Assembly: GCF_045679555.1 (NCBI RefSeq)
Contig: NC_092122.1
Coordinates: 14,251,506-14,315,505, forward strand
Length of the DNA: 64,000 bases
Direction of reading: 5' to 3'
DNA from: Salvelinus alpinus
Lineage: Eukaryota > Chordata > Actinopteri > Salmoniformes > Salmonidae
Positions 1 through 12,042 of this stretch are shown in pieces. The notes under the pieces are model-generated. The model worked only from the letters and a program-made list of their open reading frames with translations, was not told the origin of the DNA and did not search any database. Position numbers and translations under genes: made by a program. Each line of letters begins with the position of its first letter. Position 1 is the first letter of the stretch.

Positions 1-597
1 CAATATTCCCCTCGCTGCCCCCGAGAGTCTTCTCTCAGAGAAGAGCGAGAACGAGAGAGAGAAAGGGGGAGAGAGCTGTTTATGTCCCTCACTAGCAGAC
101 CAAGGACCCTGGAGCACCTCTTTTCACTAGCCGATGAATAGGGACGCTTTGTTGCTAATGACATGAAGTGGATTTATACAGGGCACTCTTTACACATCTC
201 AGCATTCAGATGGTCATACTGAAATTGCCTCATATTCAGAATCCATTCTTCGCCCTTCGAGATAGAACGCTGACAGCTTTTATGTTCTAATGGGATAAAA
301 GGTATAAATACTTGTTCTCCTCACACTTAAGTCTGACCATTAGAGCTGTATTGTGTGTTCAACAGGCTCTGAGTCATACGCTGCAACAGCTTTTCAGTTT
401 TTATGTGATGCTTTTGAATGTCAGGGAACTTTCAAAAGGTTTATACGTTCCTTATTGGATTTACTTCACAAACTACAGGTTTTTGTGCACGTGCGTTGTG
501 AACGTGTACCGTACCCAGTTCTATTATGGACATGAGTCAGTGTTGAAAGCATGGACATTGGTGTTGGTCAGAAGTATTGATGTGTGTGTTATGGCAG

Positions 598-712
598 CAG
601 CAGCTCTGGCGGTCCTGGTTCTGAGGAGGCGGCGGGGGGGAACAGTCGACACCGCCACGGCAACGCCGCCGTACCCGGAGGACTGGAGAGGAGGATGGAG
701 GAACTGGAAAAG
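598..712 (+). CDS. pawr: pawr (Par-4) coding exon, third from last
   Basis: The frame reads a Ser/Gly-rich linker followed by GLERRMEELEK and then a splice donor (AAG|GTACTC) at 713. This matches the region of Par-4 just before its C-terminal coiled coil, where vertebrate proteins have a short serine-rich stretch and an L-E-K-K/R-I/M-E-D/E-L-E-K motif. The exon ends in phase 0, and the next exon (2061) begins in the same phase, so the two join cleanly. The 5' edge is less certain: AG acceptors occur at 596-597 and 599-600 after a T/G-rich tract, and I chose the first. Upstream exons (start codon, SAC domain) are not in the window. Par-4 is a pro-apoptotic regulator that binds atypical PKC, WT1 and other partners through this C-terminal region. 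The exon identity is inferred from the strong match of the two following exons. Confidence 0.72.
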
Positions 713-2060
713 GTACTCAAAATTAGGCTTGCTCTACCATTCCCCCAGAAGTGTGCACTCGGTCACTCCCCCTCATGCATTGAACGCATTGGATTAGTGC
801 AAGCAAGCATAGCTGGGGGAAGGTTCCGCATTAGGCCTATCGTTCACTAGTTGACAACTGTATTTCAACACAGGCCTATCCATCATCACTATCCAATGTT
901 TATAATGTGACTGTGATGTTTGAAATATTAAAATACGACATGTTTTAGTTGATTATTTCAGAATGACTGTTATGCTTCTTGGCACATTTGACATTTTGTT
1001 GGTATTTGTTATCCTTCCTGTCTATATCCATCTCACGTTTCCTGAAAGCCCTGTGTTTGTCTGTCCATCTGTCACAGGGGCAGAGAGACTTTGATAGGTC
1101 TCCTCTCCCAAGGCCCTGCTGCTATAACTGTTTTTAAAGCATCTATCAGCATCCTGATAAATCTTGAGGATTTGTTTTTAAAATATGAATTCCTCACCGA
1201 GTCGTTTGAGCGGCTGCCCAGTCTGGCCTCGCTGTTCGTCTTCAGTCAGATGTAGCCCTTCCTATATTCCTGTCTGCAATAACTCCTCTGTGTTCAGTCA
1301 GAGAATGTATTTTACTGGAGTTAGGGAGAGGGGGAGTTCTCTCTTCCCCATCACCCTGTTCTTATGAAACACTCTGTACTCCCTCTCAATCACTTTTTAG
1401 ATTCTCAAATGTCATCCTGGTCCAGGACATTTATAAAAGAAAATCTACTACTTTCACTTGCCACGACGCCTGTAAATTAAGAGTTTGCACATCACTGGCG
1501 AGTTCGAGAGAGCAGTCGGTGCACTTTAGTTTTGTATTGATTTCAGCAAGTTCTGTCACTGGTCTCTGGCTTGTTTAAATGCAGTAGATTTCATAGCTTT
1601 ACACAACATTGACAAAGGTGCAGCATCCTTGATTGCTTTGAGAATCGCATTGTAGTGTCATTCATCATGATAATGAAAGTATTACTTTGAAGCTTCAGTT
1701 ACCCATGTAACCCTCCATAAAATAACATTTATCTTCCGCGGCCTGAAGATTTATGGTCGCCACGGTATGGACATCATGCTACATTGTTTTGATGTTTTCT
1801 CGTTGCTATATGGGTTTCCATGGAAACCAGTTCACGCTTATCTGTAGTAAAAACAAAGTTAAGTTGGAGAGGCGGATTCCTGGCGAGCGTTCATTTCGCA
1901 GCGTAAATATCATCTTGAAACGTGACCATATGTCCACATTGCTGAGGCTTCTATATTTGTTCTCTCTCTGTTTCTGTCTCTCTGTCTGTGTGTGGACCAT
2001 ACCAAAGTGCTGCAGTATGTGTTCTAACGTTAACAGAGTTCTTTGCCCCTTCTTTCTCAG
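713..2060 (+). other. pawr: pawr intron
   Basis: The intron is bounded by GT at 713 and by a pyrimidine-rich tract ending TTTCTCAG at 2060. Apart from ordinary AT-rich sequence I see no gene, transposon or structured repeat in it. Short open frames here have no recognisable motif. Confidence 0.7.
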
Positions 2061-2165
2061 GAGCTGGCCAGACAGAGGCAGGAGAACGGGCAGCTGCTGA
2101 AAGCCCACCAGGATAAAGACGACCTGATTGGAAAGCTCAAGGAGGAGATTGACTTGCTGAATAGA
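2061..2165 (+). CDS. pawr: pawr (Par-4) coiled-coil exon, second from last
   Basis: This exon is 105 bp, exactly 35 codons, with AG at 2059-2060 and the donor GTGAGT at 2166. It reads ELARQRQENG...LLKAHQDKDD...IGKLKEEIDLLNR. The block IGKLKEEIDLLNR is a hallmark of the Par-4 leucine-zipper region. The N-terminal half (RQRQENGQLLKAHQDKDD) is more divergent from what I recall of mammalian Par-4, which could reflect fish divergence or a salmonid ohnolog. Leucines and isoleucines fall at heptad spacing, as expected for the homodimerisation and partner-binding zipper. Both splice junctions are phase 0 and the frame continues into 6931. Confidence 0.95.
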
Positions 2166-2176
2166 GTGAGTGATGG

Positions 2177-2460
2177 AGAGGGTTTGCCCAGGGTTGAGAG
2201 GGTAGAGTTGGGCTAGGCTGGGGAGTGTTGGAGAGGGTCAACCAGGGTAGAGGTGGGGTAGATTTTTGGAGAGGGTCACCGAGGGTAGAGTGGCTAGGCT
2301 GGGGAGTGTTGGAGACGGTCACCCAGGGTTGAGAGGGTAGAGTTGGGCTAGATTCTTGGGGAGGGTCAACCAGAGTTGACAGGGTAGAGTTGGGCTAGAG
2401 TGGGGAGTGTTGGAGACTGTCATCCAGGGTTGAGAGGGTAGAGATGGGCTAGTGTGGGCA
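2177..2460 (+). repeat. Degenerate GT/GA-rich minisatellite beside a splice donor
   Basis: Irregular repeats of a unit containing GGGTTGAGAGGGTAGAG, TTGGGCTAG and GGGGAGTGTTGGAGA occur about four to five times, with lengths near 50-65 bp. The array begins roughly 10 nt downstream of the pawr donor at 2166, inside the intron. It is strongly purine-rich on the + strand. Confidence 0.8.
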
Positions 2461-2550
2461 GCCTCTAAGGCACTGAGAGTTTAAGGTATTTTGAAGAGGT
2501 TACTATACAGATGTTAGAGCAACAGGGCTAGATCTACTTTCACAAATATT

Positions 2551-3255
2551 CAAATCAAATTTTATTGGTCACATACACATGGTTAGCAGATGTTATTGCG
2601 AGTGTAGTGATATGCTTGTGCTTCTAGTTCCGAGAGCGCAGCAATATCTAACATGTAATTTAACAATTCCACAACAACTACCTAATACACACAAATCTAA
2701 GTAAGGAATGGAATAAGAATATAAGAATATAAAGATATGGATGAGTGATGACCGAGCGGCATAGGCAAGATGCAATAGATGGTATAAAATACAGTATATA
2801 CATAAGAGATGAGTAATGCAAGATATGTAAACATTATTAAAGTGGCATTATAAAAGTCACTAGTGATCCATTTATTAAAGTGGCCAATGATTTCAAGTCT
2901 GTATGTAGGCAGCAGCCTCCCTGTGTTAGTGATGGCTGTTTAACAATCTGATGGCCTTAAGATAGAAGCTGTTTTTCAGTGTCTCGGTCCCAGCTTTGAT
3001 GCACCTGTACTGACCTCGCCTTCTGGATGATAGCGGGGTGAACAGGCAGTTGCTCGGGTGGTTATTGTCCTTGATGATCTTTTTGGCCTTCCTGTGACAT
3101 CGCGTGCTGTAGGTGTCCAGGAGGGCAAGTTGTTTGCCCCCGGTGATGCGTTATGCAGACTGCACCACCCTCTGGAGAGCCTTGCGGTTGTGGGCGGTGC
3201 AGTTGCTGTACCAGGTGGTGATACAGCCCGACAGGATGCTCTCAATTGTGCTCTC
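2551..3255 (-). mobile_element. 5'-truncated non-LTR retrotransposon (LINE) 3' end
   Basis: Read on the - strand, this encodes the C-terminal tail of a reverse-transcriptase ORF: IESILSGCITTWYSNC, AHNRKALQRVV, RCHRKAKKIIKDNNHPS, LFTPLSSRRR and NSFYLKAIRLLN, then a stop and a 3' UTR ending in TTTGATTTG (CAAATCAAAT at 2551 on +). One in-frame stop follows the ALQRVVQSA block. It is the same broad family as the + strand LINE at 23.8-26.2 kb, which shares both the protein tail and the terminal TTTGATTTG. Only about 0.7 kb of 3' sequence survives, which is typical 5' truncation. It sits in the large pawr intron. The exact clade (Rex/L2/CR1-like) is not decided here. Confidence 0.88.
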
Positions 3256-3423
3256 AATTGTATTATAAATGAATAGTATGCTACTTACATGATAATGTAT
3301 GCTATGTATGGTGCCCTTTTAGTCTAGAACACAGGTATAGTAATGGTATAGTAATGTATGTTTTTTTGTGTGCCAGTAATCCTTTGATGGACAACTCTGT
3401 CTTGCCACGTCTAACTGCCACAG

Positions 3424-3828
3424 TTAAAGATGCACTATGCAGAAATAGCTCCGCCATTTCCTGGTTGCAAAAATTCTAGTAGTTCGCTTAATTTCAGTTT
3501 GTGGCAACTGGCAAGTATAGTGTAGAGAATCATTGTACCATTTAAACAGCTGGGAAATATATTTTCCATAACAAAAAATATTGTATTTTCAGTTGTTTAA
3601 AGCTGGTGTACAAAACTGAAAGAAAAAAATGTAACTTAACCTTTCACGAGTATCAATCCCGGATCCGGGAGCACCCCCCACCCCCCTTAAGGGAAGCATA
3701 TAAATAGCACACGTAGAACAGATCTACCACTTCTTTGACTTGGTTTCAATGAGAATTACTGATCTATAACACACATTTCTATGTGAATTTGGTCAGGTCA
3801 CCCAAAAAGTTACATATTGCAACTTTAA
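3424..3828. mobile_element. MITE with TTAA ends
   Basis: The left end is TTAAAGATGCACTATG. The right end read in reverse is TTAAAGTTGCAATATG. These form imperfect ~18-20 bp terminal inverted repeats, and both begin with TTAA, as in piggyBac-type target duplications. The interior is AT-rich and non-coding. Around 3641-3690 it contains a GC-rich block with the palindrome ATCCCGGATCCGGGA and a C tract, which looks like a fragment of a second repeat. Confidence 0.6.
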
Positions 3829-4690
3829 TCTTATTATAGTTTCTCTTAATTGTCAGTTGAAAGCTTGTCATTTTTAGTAACTCTGCACTGCAGAGGAAAC
3901 TTGGCACTATTCAGTATCTCACAGCTGTGTTGAGTGAAGCAGAGTACTAAATTACCACGTCACTATCTGCAGGCAATCAGCTTGATATTGTAAAGCTGCT
4001 TCTCGGATAAGCAGAAGATTACAATTATCCAGCGCTTGCAAGGATTAACACTCGCACAGGCACCCCCCAAAAAAGTCATTTTCTCATGTTCTTTCTCACT
4101 CTCTTTATCTCCCGTACCCCAACCTCTGAACTGGATCTGATTGGTGTTTTATCAACATTTTAAACTCATTGTCAACCGCACGGGTAACCCCATCCGATTT
4201 TGGTCTACAGAGCCTGAAGTAAACGATATGCAGACCCGTTCGAGGTGCAGAGCTCTTCAGTTTCACTCCCCTGCACCCCATGGCAGTTTGGAGAAACAAC
4301 TTTTGAGTTTCGCTGTGTGCCTCCTGACTTAGAACAGCTGCCCTTTTCAAAACATGACATGTCCCCGTCCCTGACAGAGAGTTTATCGGATCTAGTCTGA
4401 AGAAAACTGCTATAAGTCAAGAGTCCTTATGCCAATCAACATCCTACACGCGGTGGTAGGAGGCTGATTTCAATCATCCCCTGATATGTAACGTGACTTA
4501 TAACCACTAGGGTTATCAGCCTGTAATTAATTCATCATTAGGCAAGAGTTACTACATTTACACTCCTATGCGCTCCTGAATGTTATGTAACCATTTAGTA
4601 GTCCATGCATTATGCTAAATCCACAGACTCTGAATGTAAAGAGACAGCTGTGTCTCATGTGCCTCTTTCTCTAGGCACCAGGGAGTCAGA
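3829..4690 (+). other. pawr intron, no feature seen
   Basis: Ordinary intronic sequence. I see no coding exon, transposon end or structured repeat here. Confidence 0.6.
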
Positions 4691-4708
4691 TCTGTGACAG
4701 CCTACAGG

Positions 4709-5376
4709 CAAATACCCCACCCCCTGTTTCCATACCTACTGTAGACCCACACTGTATACAGAGAGGCAAATACCCCACTCCCTGTCTCCATACCTACTGT
4801 AGACCCACACTGTATACAGAGAGGCAAATACCCCACCCCCTGTCTCCATACCTACTGTAGACCCACACTGTATACAGAGAGGCAAAACCCCCACCCCCTG
4901 TCTCCATACCTACTATAGACCCACACTGTATACAGAGGCAAATACCCCACCCCCTGTCTCCATACCTACTGTAGACCCACACTGTATACCGAGAGGCAAA
5001 ACCCCCACCCCCTGTCTCCATACCTACTGTAGACCCACACTGTATACAGAGAGGCAAAACCCCCACCCCCTGTCTCCATACCTACTGTAGACCCACACTG
5101 TATACAGAGAGGCAAAACCCCCACCCCCTGTCTCCATACCTACTGTAGATCCACACTGTATACAGAGACAAAACCCCCAACCCCTGTCTCCATACCTACT
5201 GTAGACCCACACTGTATACAGAGAGGCAAATACCCCACCCCCTGTCTCCATACCTACTGTAGACCCACACTGTATACAGAGGCAAATACCCCATCCCCTG
5301 TCTCCATACCTACTGTAGACCCACACTGTATACAGAGAGGCAAATACCCCACCCCCTGTCTCCATACCTACTGTAG
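4709..5376. repeat. 58-bp minisatellite, about 11.5 copies
   Basis: Tandem copies of a ~58 bp unit contain CAAATACCCCACCCCCTG, CTCCATACCTACTGTAGACC and CACACTGTATACAGAGAGG. Copies differ by single bases (TACCCC versus ACCCCC) and by 2-4 bp deletions of the AGAG segment. The low divergence suggests recent expansion or homogenisation. The open frames on the - strand through this block follow from the repeat periodicity and are not genes. It lies in the last pawr intron. Confidence 0.95.
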
Positions 5377-5389
5377 ATCCTACTGTGAA

Positions 5390-6930
5390 ACACATTCCTT
5401 AGCATTTCTCCCGATGTTATTTTGTATTTTTCAAAAATAGATGGCATTCACTCACTTTGAAGGTTTCAAATATCATTGTCTCCCTCCTGGCATTGAATAT
5501 TGAGAAGAAACCTCAACAGCTGATCTCTTTGCTGTTGGTTTAATCCGAGGTCAGAGTTTCTGTTTCCTGAGTCTACAGTCTTGGTCCAGTGTTCCCAGCA
5601 CTCCGAGACCATCAACAAACTCTCCCCATCGCATGACCCTTGCTCACGTTATCTGGGTCACAGGTTTTGGCATTGGGAAACCCAGCAGCAGGCCTCCCAA
5701 AGCCTTTCATCTCTGAAATATTCCAAAAGAGAGTTTGTAGCCTTCCTCGATGAGGCATTCCAATGCAAACAATCCCTGAGTCTCCCCTGCCAACAAATAC
5801 AGTTGCTGGTCAGTGTTGATTTTGCACATTTCAGGAACTTGCAAGTGTCCTCTATGCCTGGCTGTCTTTATTATCTTCACATTTCTTCATTAAGATAGCC
5901 ACTGCAGTCTACAGCCTATGAGCCATCTGGCCATGTGGAGGAGGCCATATAACTGTTGGATCAGAGAGCCCTGATAGCATCACATGAACAGGACCTCATA
6001 AGAGGCAGCCTCCCTGTGGGAACACTCGCCGGGGCGATAGTGATCAGAAATGTCCCTCGGAGAGGTTCCTGCAAGGCCTGATGGGAAGGCAGGAGATAAG
6101 GAACAGATCCAGTGTGGCGTCTCTTTCTCGCGGCGCTTGAAGATTGAACTGTGACTCACTAGCAAAGTTTGTTTTGTAGGGAAGGCTTGGATAAGGCTGA
6201 GGTGCTGGCAGACAGTATGATCCTGGAAAACATCTGACTCTGGGTATTGGCTACATAGAATACAGGCTCAAGCAGGTGCATGCAAGTTGAAGTACATGTG
6301 GATATAATCTATTTTGGGAGATTAAATGAAATGTGAATAAAGTTATTAGTCGGTTGTAACTTAAAAAGGTTAAAATGGTGTCCCGGAGGCCAGAAAAAGT
6401 GTCATGGCTATCGAGTGAATCTAGCAGCCGTCAGATGCGAAAAGAGACTGCTTTTCTCCCCTTGTGTCAGCTCAGACAGTGAGCTGTTCTGTAGCCACAC
6501 CATGTCTGTGGCTCTGTGACCTCCAGTGTTTGATTCGCAGACTATCTCGCTTTTTAAGTTTCCGACAAGTGCGGCTTAGCTAATCCTGACGGTCGCCTGT
6601 CGCTGCCGCCGGTGATGGAGGAAGCCGAAAATGAGAAGTGTCACTTTTAGATCAGCGCTTTGATGAGAGGGAGTCATGGCAATGGGGCTCCTCATTTGTG
6701 TCTAATTGGAGCTGTTCAAGTTTCATTCGTTATTATCAAGGCGATTCTCCTGAAGGGAGACCCGGGAGGTGAAACTCTTTCGTTCCACCTCTCACTCTCT
6801 CATCTTTCTCTAAACTGACAAGCTAACTCTTCTGAGGTAAAAAAATAAGGCAGATCTTGCATAATGATGGTATATGACTTCCTTTCGATCAAGCTGAAGT
6901 GGAGCTGTCGCCTTTGTTTTTGTTTTGCAG
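5390..6930 (+). other. pawr: pawr last intron, 3' part
   Basis: Non-coding sequence up to the acceptor TGTTTTTGTTTTGCAG at 6930. No transposon or repeat structure was recognised. The whole intron spans 2166-6930. Confidence 0.65.
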
Positions 6931-7017
6931 GACATTGACGACATTGAGGATGAGAACGAGCAGCTGAAGCAGGAGAACAAAACTCTCCTGAAGGTGGTGG
7001 GCCAGCTGACGAGGTAG
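6931..7017 (+). CDS. pawr: pawr (Par-4) terminal coding exon
   Basis: The exon opens directly after TTTTGCAG and reads DIDDIEDENEQLKQENKTLL then KVVGQLTR followed by TAG at 7015-7017. This is the near-invariant C-terminus of vertebrate Par-4, including the terminal TR residues. It completes the leucine zipper begun in the exon at 2061-2165, in phase 0. Identity is very secure. Continuity of the three exons shows that the gene is on the + strand and ends here. I see no frameshift or stop, so this copy looks functional as far as it is visible. Confidence 0.97.
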   Translation, partial: DIDDIEDENEQLKQENKTLLKVVGQLTR

Positions 7018-10000
7018 AACCCAACGGGCCACGGATCCCCACTTCCAAAAAGAACAAACCACCCCTCCCTCCAACGGAGTGCCCCTCCCAAGGCCTTACA
7101 CCCCCTGCTCTCACCCACCCTTCCCTTTCCACCCTCGTTCCAAGTCCAGCAGCAGCATGTCCTTTCTCTGTGTCAGTGGTGTCTCTGTTGTTGTCGCTGG
7201 GTGGAAGAGGACATTTAAAAGTAGCTTTCAGAGCCTTTGTGTCATATACGCACCTTTAGCTTCCTCCCTGAGGATGTTTTTATTCAGTTCTGAGGGGAAA
7301 CTGAAGCCACTGAGAGCTCTAGTCCTGTTTAGATCCAACGGGGTGTCTAAATGAGGTTCTGTGATGGTATATTTAATGTAAATCTCTTGTACATAGGCCA
7401 TTTAGATTTGTTGTTCTTTTTGATGAATCTTAAAAAGGAAAAGGAAATTGAATGTACGTGGTGCATCACCGAGCACATGAGGGATGTTTTGTTTGTTTTA
7501 GGAACTTAAAGAGGTCTTGGACATTTTGACTCTAATGATCTGTCGACCAAGGTATATAATGCTTGCCTAGGTTATGTGCAACCGGCTCTCTGTGCTTCTG
7601 TTCATCTGCATCATTACAACCCAGTGACCATATTATCCATCTCAGCACTAAAACCTGGTCTTCATCTGCACGTGAAACAACTGGCTCTGTGATGGAGCCT
7701 ATGTCCTTTAGACCAAATTCAGGACAAAATCCCTGCTACCATCAGCCAAAGTGGGTATAATGCCTTGCACGTTTACGGAAGTCTTTTTTGGAAATCAATT
7801 AGTTCCATTTCCCCAAGGGGATAAAAAAAAGCCTGGTGCTTTTTCTGTTCATTGTCGATGCCGCTTTTACTCTCTTGTTCCGATTTATACTTGGTACATT
7901 TTAATCACTGGGGTTGTTTCAGCTAAACTTAGGGTATGCCAGTGACATGGGTGGGGGGATAAAGTTGAAGCTTTATTTACTGCATTTCTACACAATTTAA
8001 AAACTCTAAAATGGTATTCGGAGAACAAAAACAAGCTAAATTGACTCCAGCCGTAATACGCTAAACTGCCTTTGCCTTTTAATGGGGATTGGAATGATTT
8101 TAGTAGCCTATTTTATATTGTTGGTGTTGAGCTAGGATATGACGAATGCCATACTCTGCTATACCCAATTCACGCCTTGATTTTTTCCCAGGTGGTATAT
8201 TTTCAACCTGAAGTCATTCAAATATATATATCCCTGTTATAAATCATGAAAAGCAAGCAATTTGTTTTCATTAATTCTATGCTTTATAGCCATTTCAATG
8301 TTGAAAATGAAATATTATAGTATTGTTGATGGGGAGAGGTCTTGGGGTTTCGCCCCAGTAGAAATACACGTGGAATCTTTTGAAATGCGTTTTGCATCTG
8401 TAACTCAAGCCTTTACAGCTTGTTCTGTTTGCAATATTGATAGATGTAGCTGCTCTTGGTATATAGTGAGCAAGATTTATAGAGTACGCTACTGCAGTGC
8501 ATTTTGTTGTATGATAACCAAATCAACTGAAGGAACATACTTTTTGGAATGCATATTTTTTTGATTTCTCAAGACAGTGATGTGGCTGTGAGAAGATCTA
8601 TTACTTTACCCAGCTGTATTTAGATCATTGCATTACATACAGGGGCCCATTTTGTGCTGAAACAAATGTGTGGCTCTTGCAATCATGTACTCTGTAAAGC
8701 CCACTGGGTGGTAAAGATTTTAGGTTTTAGACTTTACTGGGGTACATCTCGATATAGAAACCTCTCTTACCGGTAGGTAGACTTACACACACACACACAC
8801 ACACACAACCCTTACAGAAGAAACATGTGAAACCATGTGTTTTTGGAACACTTCGTGTGAAGTTTCACATTAACCTTTCACATTTTGATTCAAATGTGAA
8901 TCTTTTTTGGGGGATATTTTTCACTTGAGATTTCACAGGTGATGCCCTGCAAATAAAACAGATTTGTTAGAATGCACACACAGTGCTGTTTGTTAATGTT
9001 AATGTTTTCAACTCCCATATTTGGCACACTTTGACATACATGATTACGTTGTGTATGTTTGTTTATACAGTAATTATTATTCCACATGTCCTCACCGAGG
9101 ATTTCAACTCACAACCTCTTTGTTCATGGCATTCCGATATATTCCTACACTTTGGACTTCAAAGTAAATCTCAGCTTTGTTAAAAGTACATATTTATCGG
9201 AGTGATTCAGGAGTTACGTTAAAACAGAATAATATGCCTCTCCAATATTAGACAACTTTACAGAAAACCCTCAAATTGCTGCAATAAGTAAATGAATTAA
9301 ACGATGAGAGAATAGTCAGATTAACTGATAAGTAAAATGGCAGTGTAAATGGCACTCTTTTGGTAAGTGCAGAGGAATGCTACAGAGTTTGTGGCACAAC
9401 AGAAAGATCAGTTTACCACAAATCCAGACGGTGTTAGAGTTTAAATCCCAGGTGGCCTCATATTGAAAAGCCAGTACTTAACTACTAAGTGATCATGTCA
9501 AATGTAATCATATTGACATTGAGTAAAGATTTTACTATTTTAGCTGAACAGCGTACCACTTACTTTAAAACCCCCATACCATGTATTTACTTTACTTATC
9601 ATCATGTTACGTCTTGATGATAAGTAAAACAAAGGTCTTGAGAACATCTTACACACATCCTAACATGTTCCTCAATGACTTTCTTGGGATGTTGTGTCGT
9701 GGTCCCCTGGAGGTTTTTGTCTAGTTCCAGTTTTGTTCCAGGGATGTCCCCAAGGACGTTGTTAGGACGTTCTTGGAATGTTGTCATGGTCCCCTGGAGG
9801 TTTTATCTAGTTTCCGGTTTGTTCCAAGGATTTTCCCCAGGACGTTTTTAGCACATTCCTGGGATGTTGTGTCATGGTCCCCTGGAGGTTTTGTCTAGTT
9901 CCCAGTTTGTTTCAAGGATGTCCCCCAGGATGTTTTTAGCACATTCCTGGGATGTTGTGTCATGGTCCCCTGAAGGTTTTTGTCTAGCTCAAATAGTTTC

Positions 10001-10250
10001 ATGCTATCACATGTTAGTTTTGCCTCCCCATTATTGTCACATTTACTCAAATGATGTCAAGTGTAGTTTAATGGTGTCACGTTGACATTTTGCTTCCCAA
10101 GTTGTCACATTTATTTCACTATATTTTATTTTTTTACATGTCACATGAACTTCATGTGATCATGTGACGTGTTTTTTCTGTAAGGGACACACACACCTCG
10201 TTCTCTCTACATTATGCATGTACAGAAGATGAAGTCATTTAATAAAAGTT
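7018..10250 (+). other. pawr: pawr 3' UTR and downstream flank
   Basis: No further coding follows the stop at 7017. Candidate polyadenylation signals AATAAA occur at 8952-8957 and 10241-10246. Which is used cannot be told from sequence alone. A short CA repeat lies near 8784-8808 and a tandem repeat at about 9685-9985. The stretch 7018-8300 is otherwise unique-looking and AT-rich, as expected of a long UTR. Confidence 0.5.
9685..9985 (+). repeat. ~88-bp tandem repeat, about 3.4 copies
   Basis: The unit contains GATGTTGTGTCATGGTCCCC, TGGAGGTTTTGTCTAG, TTTGTTCCAAGGATGTCCCC and AGGACGTTTTTAGCACATTC. Starts occur near 9688, 9777, 9862 and 9951. Copies differ by a few per cent. It is non-coding. 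Confidence 0.85.
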
Positions 10251-12040
10251 TGATTATCTCTCTGTCGACTCGTTAGTGTTTATTAAGGCTAATTTGATGT
10301 GATGATACGATGCCACTGAGCTGGTAATGTAACGTGACAGCGGGGGTTCAGTTGTGTGCTCCCCGACCATGGTTATTCATCATCGCCAATCACCTCGAAG
10401 TCTGACTGGAGAGGGACCACCCATCCCTGGCGATGCCGCGTATCCAAGACACATCGACGCTGGACTAATATATCAATGCCATCCAAGTTAATTAGTCTCC
10501 CTCACCTTGAGAGACATTCATTCCTCCTCCTTCCTGTAGTTTGTGAAATGATCTCCTTTTAAACCCCCTGTTTTGTCTTTTTTCCCATCTTGTTATTCAC
10601 CAACTTGACAGTCTTGACTGCTTCTCCTCTGCGTAGTAAAACTATCAGTAACTGAGTTTTAACCCACTACCTGTATCTTCATTTAAAACCCCCTCATCTG
10701 TTCCTCAACCAGCCCTCTGAAAGGCCCTCACCACCACCTCACGGGGACATGTTTGGAAAATGGAGGTATGTAGGTTTTGTTCATGCTAAATCAATGTAAG
10801 TATTCTTACTGGTACACGTCACAGTTGGGCTCTCATCAAAGCTCTAACGGCACTAACGAAAGTACGGGACTGCAGCGTTATCAGATATAATTTTAAACTA
10901 ACTTTTTTTTTTTTGATCTGAAATGTAACAGAGGTGGCTTTCTTTCTTCAGTGAAGACCTTAAAGATCTTCACTGAGCTGAGGCCTGGAGGCTAGTTGAT
11001 ATGGATGGAATGGGCACGTCCGTGTACACCGAAATGCATTTGATCCTGTGGAACTGATAGTCATTGGAGAAAAAATAAAACCAACCCTTATCTTGTTTAT
11101 TGAAGGAGGCCATATTTCATTATCAGCCGTTTCTTGCTCTTGGTCCTCAGAGCCAATCTCTGGGATCTCTGGTGCAAGGAACCACTCACCCAGCTGAGGA
11201 TGGCAGGGGTCGGGGAGAGAGATGGCGGGAGAGAATATATGTGGGTTATTTTGTCTCCCCTGAATTGGCTGGCTGGTTTGGAACCATCTGCTCAGAAAAA
11301 TGCCTCCTAAAATAATAAAAAACAATTGCCCATATGGCATTTTGTTTAGACTAAGGTAACATTTCTCTAAAACCATTCGTAACCAGTAGATCTTGTTCTA
11401 CTGATATGGAACCTACGAGATCTCCCACACGTTGCACTCGCATCAAAATTAGGATACATTCTGCAACGAGTCTTTTGTAACACAGATTAATAGCATTGGC
11501 ATTTGTGGAATCCTGATGGACCTCTGTGGCTTGCTACTGGACTAGTGAGGGATTTTTAGACTCGCGCTCTCCCACCAACGCTCTGAAACGCAAACAACAC
11601 CATGTCAGAGAGAGGGGGAGGTGGAAAAACACAAGACACATACATTTCTCTCAACACACTAGGGCCACGTGCTGTGCTGCCCTTTCAGAAATGCCCTGTA
11701 AACGTCAATAAGGAGGAAAGGCGCCATTTTCAGACCAATAAGCAACATAAACCATTGACAGACCAAAGGCATTTCATTCACCACAGAACTCCTACGACTG
11801 TATGATTCATAGTGCGATAGATTCTCATACTTTCATTTTCCCAGAACTGTTACCATAGCAATGACTGCGATATGGTTTGGTGTAAATCACACATTCTTGG
11901 TGTTTGTGTACTTTGATTAGGCTTATAGTCAGTTATGTTATTGCTGTAGTATTACATTTCTGATACAGTATGTGATGTGTAATACTCTACAAGCATTTCA
12001 AAATGATAGAATATACTGCATATGACTGCCATTACACCTA
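10251..12040. other. Intergenic, no feature seen
   Basis: I see no recognisable exon, RNA gene or transposon end. Open frames here are short and lack motifs. Confidence 0.55.
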
Positions 12041-12042
12041 TA

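Noticed and set aside
1..75. GA-rich start of the window as a further pawr exon
   Set aside because: An AG precedes a Glu/Lys-rich frame, but no block matches Par-4 closely enough and the region is simple-sequence-like.
3058..3276. Short + strand open frame VIVLDDLFGLPVTSRAVGV
   Set aside because: Antisense of the LINE RT tail on the - strand.
4709..5376. Possible CRISPR-like array of regular repeats
   Set aside because: No unique spacers between repeats and the genome is eukaryotic; it is a simple minisatellite.
4794..5395. Tandem-repeat open frames (GGGFASLYTVWVYSRYGDRG type) on the - strand
   Set aside because: 58-bp minisatellite read through; the repeat lies inside the last pawr intron and shows frame changes between units.
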